Source of the DNA: DTKD01 sp050948905
Lineage (GTDB): Bacteria; Armatimonadota; UBA5829
Direction of reading: 5' to 3'
DNA length: 64,000 nucleotides
Assembly: GCA_050948905.1 (NCBI GenBank)
Contig: JBMNES010000001.1
Span: 1,116,001 to 1,180,000, forward strand
Shown here: positions 61,098 to 64,000 of the stretch, piece after piece
Layout: the number at the start of each line of letters is the position of its first letter
Position numbering within the stretch: the stretch's first letter is position 1
The notes under the pieces: model-generated
Databases searched by the model: none
What the model saw: the letters and a program-made list of their open reading frames with translations, nothing else
Told to the model about the DNA's origin: nothing
Translations under genes and position numbers: made by a program

Positions 61098-62145
61098 TTT
61101 TGCGGACTTTCCACCCCATTTGCTCAGGGGTCAGCGGCGTCACCCCGAAGGCGAACTCTATCCCCGGCTTGAACAGCGATATAAGCTCGAAGTTCTCATA
61201 AGAGACCCCACCGGGGATCTCGGTGTTGGTGCCATAATATATGAAACGGCCGTTGACCCTGGCCATAAAAGGTTCGGTTATCGAGTTGGCGGGTTTGCGC
61301 CAATACTGCGTGGCCACCGATGCCTTGCACGTCCACCAGTTTCGAGAGACTTTGACCGAAGCCGGATCGGTTTCGTCCGGCGTCACGGCGACGATAATCG
61401 AGCCATCTTTATCCTTATGAAGCCGATCCTGCTGGTAATCCGCGACTGGGAAGAAGTCGGAACCGCTGGCGTTTGGCCAGAGTTTGCGGCTGTCGATTAC
61501 TTCATCAGCAAGCCATAACCTGCGAACACGCGCGAAATTTCCCATAGTGGCCGTCAGCACGCAGGACTCCATCGTGGCCCCGGATTTTGTGGAGTAGCAT
61601 TTGAACGTGACTTCGTGCGGGCGATCTTCCCGAAAAGTGGCGAGGATAACCGGCTCCGCCCCGCTTTCGAATTTCTCGACACGGATACCTATGCTCAGGG
61701 TGCGCACCTCTTTGCTCCCAACTTTGATCTTGCCAACCTTGCCGCGAGGGCACTGCCACGGCCGGGAAGGAGCCGACGTATCGTTAATATCGTCGACGAA
61801 CCAGAGCCGCTTGCCGCCTAATATATCCAGCTTGCTGCGTTCCAGTTCGGAAAAGGAGCGGCGGCCATTGACTACCGGCTCAATGGCGATAAAGTTGATC
61901 CGCGAAAGCTCGCCTTTGGGAAAGACATACGGCGCGTAGATGCGGATAAGGCCCCTCGGCCCGTTTTGCGCCGGCCAAAGACCGATGCGGATGCCGTCTT
62001 TGAAGCCGATTATGGGTTCGGCTGGGGATTTTGACGACGGCCGTAGCCAAATGCCGTCAACTGTCGGCTGATTTAACTTGCCCGGAATCATCAGAGCGCC
62101 CAGCCCCACTATAGTAAGGGCAATCGCAGAGACAATGATCTTCAT
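61090..62145 (-). CDS. Membrane-anchored protein of unknown function
   Basis: I do not recognise this 351-residue protein. It has one N-terminal hydrophobic helix (MKIIVSAIALTIVGLGALMI), an uncleaved anchor or a signal peptide, followed by a beta-rich extracytoplasmic part with many Trp and Arg residues, such as GIWLRPSSKSPAEPIIGFKD and WWTCKASVATQYWRKPANSI. The pattern suggests a carbohydrate-processing or carbohydrate-binding beta-sandwich. AAGGG lies 10 nt before the ATG at 62145. It sits between a DapA-like aldolase and a beta-mannosidase gene with short overlaps or gaps, so it probably serves the same pathway. Confidence 0.7.
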   Translation of the reverse strand: MKIIVSAIALTIVGLGALMIPGKLNQPTVDGIWLRPSSKSPAEPIIGFKDGIRIGLWPAQNGPRGLIRIYAPYVFPKGELSRINFIAIEPVVNGRRSFSELERSKLDILGGKRLWFVDDINDTSAPSRPWQCPRGKVGKIKVGSKEVRTLSIGIRVEKFESGAEPVILATFREDRPHEVTFKCYSTKSGATMESCVLTATMGNFARVRRLWLADEVIDSRKLWPNASGSDFFPVADYQQDRLHKDKDGSIIVAVTPDETDPASVKVSRNWWTCKASVATQYWRKPANSITEPFMARVNGRFIYYGTNTEIPGGVSYENFELISLFKPGIEFAFGVTPLTPEQMGWKVRKSD

Positions 62146-62165
62146 TCGACGACTGCCCTTCAAAA

Positions 62166-63224
62166 TCACGCACGACCCAGCCACTCATCGCGATGCGCCG
62201 CCACGAAGTCATCGTCGTTAAGGTGCGGATACGCCGCGTAGACCCGGTCGATTTCCTCCATTTGACCGCTGCTGAGGCATTCGTTCGGGTCCAGACACCA
62301 GAGTCCCTCGAAAAGACCCTGTCGCCGCAGCACTTCGTGCAGCCCGGCTATGCAACCCGCAAACGAATTGGCAGTATCGAAAAACGCCGCATTGCAGTCC
62401 GTGACCTCTATCGACCTGCGCAGCATCTCCGCGCTGACCCCGCCGCCGGCAGCCACAATGGCATGGCACTCGTCAAGCAATTCAACTGCGTTTTTAACCC
62501 AAACGGACCAATGACCCAGCAGCCCGCCGACGATTCTTCGCTCGACAGGTTTTTCATTAACAATGAGACGATACGGCGTGAGCAGATCCATCACGATGTT
62601 GTCATCGTTGCCGGTGTAAAGGGCTATGTCGTCACGGCCAGCCTCCGCAACCGCCCGCACCACGTCGAGGGTAAAGTAACGATTAAACGGGGCCATCTTT
62701 ATCGCGACCACGTTTTCGATATCTGCGAATCGTCGCCAGAAATCATACCCAAGCATCCTGCCGCCGACCGCCGGTTGAAGATAAAACCCGATAATCGGGA
62801 TCACGTCGGCAACGGCCTTGCAGTGCGCTATGAGCTGATCGGTGTCGGCATCCTTCAGCGCGGCAAGGCTCAGCAACGCAGCATCATAACCGTACTTTTT
62901 CAGCGTCTCTGCCTCAGAAACGGCCTGTGCAGTCGGTCCGCAACATCCGCCGATCCGAATCAGAGAATCAGTCGCACCCGACCGATCCATCTCATCTTTT
63001 CCAAGCTCCAGAAGCGGCTCGAAAAGTCCGATTTTGGGGTCGCGGATGGCAAACTGAGTCGTATGCACGCCTATCGCGATTCCGCCAGACCCGGCGGCTA
63101 TATAATATCGCCAAATCGCCCGTTGCCTGCGCTCGTCGAGCTTACGGTTGGCGTCCAGCGCCAGTGGACTTGCCGGTATCACCCAGCCTTTGGCGAGTTG
63201 ATCTCTTAATTGAGATATGTTCAT
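62166..63224 (-). CDS. DapA-family aldolase/dehydratase
   Basis: The 352-residue protein is a member of the class I aldolase family of dihydrodipicolinate synthase and N-acetylneuraminate lyase. The Schiff-base Lys is in VVAIKMAPFNRY near residue 180 and the proton-relay Tyr in PIIGFYLQPAVGG near residue 145. The N-terminal loop reads GSGGIAIGVHTTQ where GTTGE is typical, so the substrate differs from that of true DapA. The C-terminal 50 residues are longer than usual. It may act on keto-sugar acids in the run with the epimerase and beta-mannosidase. AGGAG lies 11-12 nt before the ATG. Confidence 0.8.
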   Translation of the reverse strand: MNISQLRDQLAKGWVIPASPLALDANRKLDERRQRAIWRYYIAAGSGGIAIGVHTTQFAIRDPKIGLFEPLLELGKDEMDRSGATDSLIRIGGCCGPTAQAVSEAETLKKYGYDAALLSLAALKDADTDQLIAHCKAVADVIPIIGFYLQPAVGGRMLGYDFWRRFADIENVVAIKMAPFNRYFTLDVVRAVAEAGRDDIALYTGNDDNIVMDLLTPYRLIVNEKPVERRIVGGLLGHWSVWVKNAVELLDECHAIVAAGGGVSAEMLRRSIEVTDCNAAFFDTANSFAGCIAGLHEVLRRQGLFEGLWCLDPNECLSSGQMEEIDRVYAAYPHLNDDDFVAAHRDEWLGRA

Positions 63225-63239
63225 TGACGATCCAAGCTC

Positions 63240-64000
63240 CTAGAATTTGCCGTCGCGGGTCTCGAAGTGGGTCGGTTTGCCGATGCTCTCCCCGCCCGCC
63301 ATAATCCATGCGGCGATCCACTCCATCATCTGATCTGCGCTGACCTTCGGCTTGCCGTAGAGTTCATATCCCAGGCTGCCGTCGGAGAGCAGCGCGTTCG
63401 GAGCCTCCCGGCCTTCGATGATCGCTTCCTTGCCCATCAGTTTGCCAAACTTCTCGGCGACTTCTCGCACTTTGAGGAACTCCGGCCCGGCCACGTTCAA
63501 CGCGAACGCCGGGACCGCTGCTTTTTCAAACGCCTGCAGAGCCATAGCATTGGCATCCGCCTGCCAGATGACGTTGACATATCCGGTGGTGACGTCCACA
63601 CTCTCGCCAGCCCACACCTTTTGGGCTATATCCACCAGCACGCCGTAGCGCAACTCGACCGCATAGTTGAGTCGAATAAGGGATACGGGGATATCTCTCT
63701 GGACTGAAAAATGCTGCAGCACGCGCTCGCGGCCCAGAACGCTCATAGCGTATTCGCCTATGGGGGAAATCTCGCTGGTCTCTGAGGAGCCGCCAGAATC
63801 CACCGGCACGAACTTATAAATATTACCGCTGGAGAACGCGGCGATTCTGCTGCTGCTATATTTGTTCGCAACCGCGCCTGGCAGGTAGGAGTTGATCGCC
63901 CAGGTCAGACCTTCGGCTCCCGATGACCCGAACTTCATTCCCACCATAAACATCACGTTCTTTGCATACGGCAAAGCGTGCAGTTGACCGGGTTTCAGGA
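63240..64000 (-). CDS. NAD-dependent epimerase/dehydratase family protein (5' end beyond the window)
   Basis: The reverse strand is open from the window edge to a stop at 63240 (253 codons seen), without the Rossmann dinucleotide loop, which lies outside. The visible part has NVMFMVGMKFGSSG, the FSSGNIYKFVPV segment with the catalytic Ser/Thr region, SPIGEYAMSVLGRERVLQHF, and a C-terminal substrate lid. The usual YxxxK reads YAMSV, lacking the Lys, which is unexpected for an active extended short-chain dehydrogenase. It heads the minus-strand run with the aldolase and beta-mannosidase genes, suggesting sugar oxidation or epimerisation. The start is not visible. Confidence 0.75.
   Translation of the reverse strand, partial: LKPGQLHALPYAKNVMFMVGMKFGSSGAEGLTWAINSYLPGAVANKYSSSRIAAFSSGNIYKFVPVDSGGSSETSEISPIGEYAMSVLGRERVLQHFSVQRDIPVSLIRLNYAVELRYGVLVDIAQKVWAGESVDVTTGYVNVIWQADANAMALQAFEKAAVPAFALNVAGPEFLKVREVAEKFGKLMGKEAIIEGREAPNALLSDGSLGYELYGKPKVSADQMMEWIAAWIMAGGESIGKPTHFETRDGKF

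Noticed and set aside
62193..63209. A 338-codon plus-strand frame opposite the DapA-like gene
   Set aside because: Shadow of a gene with clear active-site residues.
1..64000. tRNA, rRNA, integrase, transposase or phage genes
   Set aside because: None seen; no cloverleaf, rRNA core sequence or recombinase motif was recognised in the gaps or frames.

Overview
The window looks like a chromosomal segment of an uncultured bacterium with moderately high GC content and an outer membrane, most like Armatimonadota. The clues are YngK/GHL10-type secreted proteins, URO-D-like and DUF1638 genes, DUF5069, xylose-isomerase-like TIM barrels, a GerMN/amidase/murI/rph/rdgB block and hopanoid hpnCDE. This placement is an inference from gene content; no rRNA gene, tRNA gene or marker phylogeny is available here. 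Most genes have clear Shine-Dalgarno sites, and these moved many starts inward from the longest open frame. I see no phage, insertion sequence, integrase or CRISPR.

Layout. 1-3.8 kb: a truncated URO-D-like gene on the minus strand, then a GKRP/MurQ-like double-SIS protein and an RhaI-type L-rhamnose isomerase. 4-5.7 kb: a type IV pilin-like protein, and a sigma-70 factor whose end overlaps a small LuxR-type HTH gene, with a 17-bp palindrome just upstream. 5.7-18.8 kb: mainly single housekeeping or accessory genes (Eis-like acetyltransferase, GT4 glycosyltransferase, TPR protein, CBS protein, phosphoribosyltransferase, PHP phosphoesterase, EamA transporter, Pta-N-like DRTGG ATPase, FolC), several with readable promoters.

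19.4-39.4 kb is the most distinctive part. Three very large secreted GHL10 paralogues stand in tandem, followed after a corrinoid-methyltransfer-like pair (DUF1638, URO-D) and ttcA by a giant secreted C39-peptidase protein. The four giants share shuffled fibronectin-like, carbohydrate-binding-like and carboxypeptidase-regulatory-like modules, and all end in the same OB-like C-terminal module (one copy shortened). Between the second and third GHL10 genes is a seven-copy array of a 33-bp hairpin repeat. Its stem shows compensatory changes between copies, and a further copy lies at 33.0 kb.

39.5-52.8 kb: yceH; a sugar ABC transporter without its ATPase; phenylacetate-CoA ligase with an ACT protein; a TIM-barrel isomerase and a nucleotidyltransferase; a seven-heme cytochrome; and a cell-wall/RNA-processing operon (amidase, GerMN protein, MurI, RNase PH, RdgB). 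53.0-56.9 kb: hpnC-hpnD-hpnE for squalene synthesis, where hpnE appears to begin at an AUA codon, then a YjbH-like outer-membrane protein. 56.9-64 kb: a TIM-barrel isomerase, a methyltransferase, and a minus-strand run (epimerase, DapA-like aldolase, unknown membrane-anchored protein, GH2 beta-mannosidase, DUF5069) that suggests breakdown of plant or microbial glycans, in keeping with the rhamnose isomerase and sugar ABC genes.
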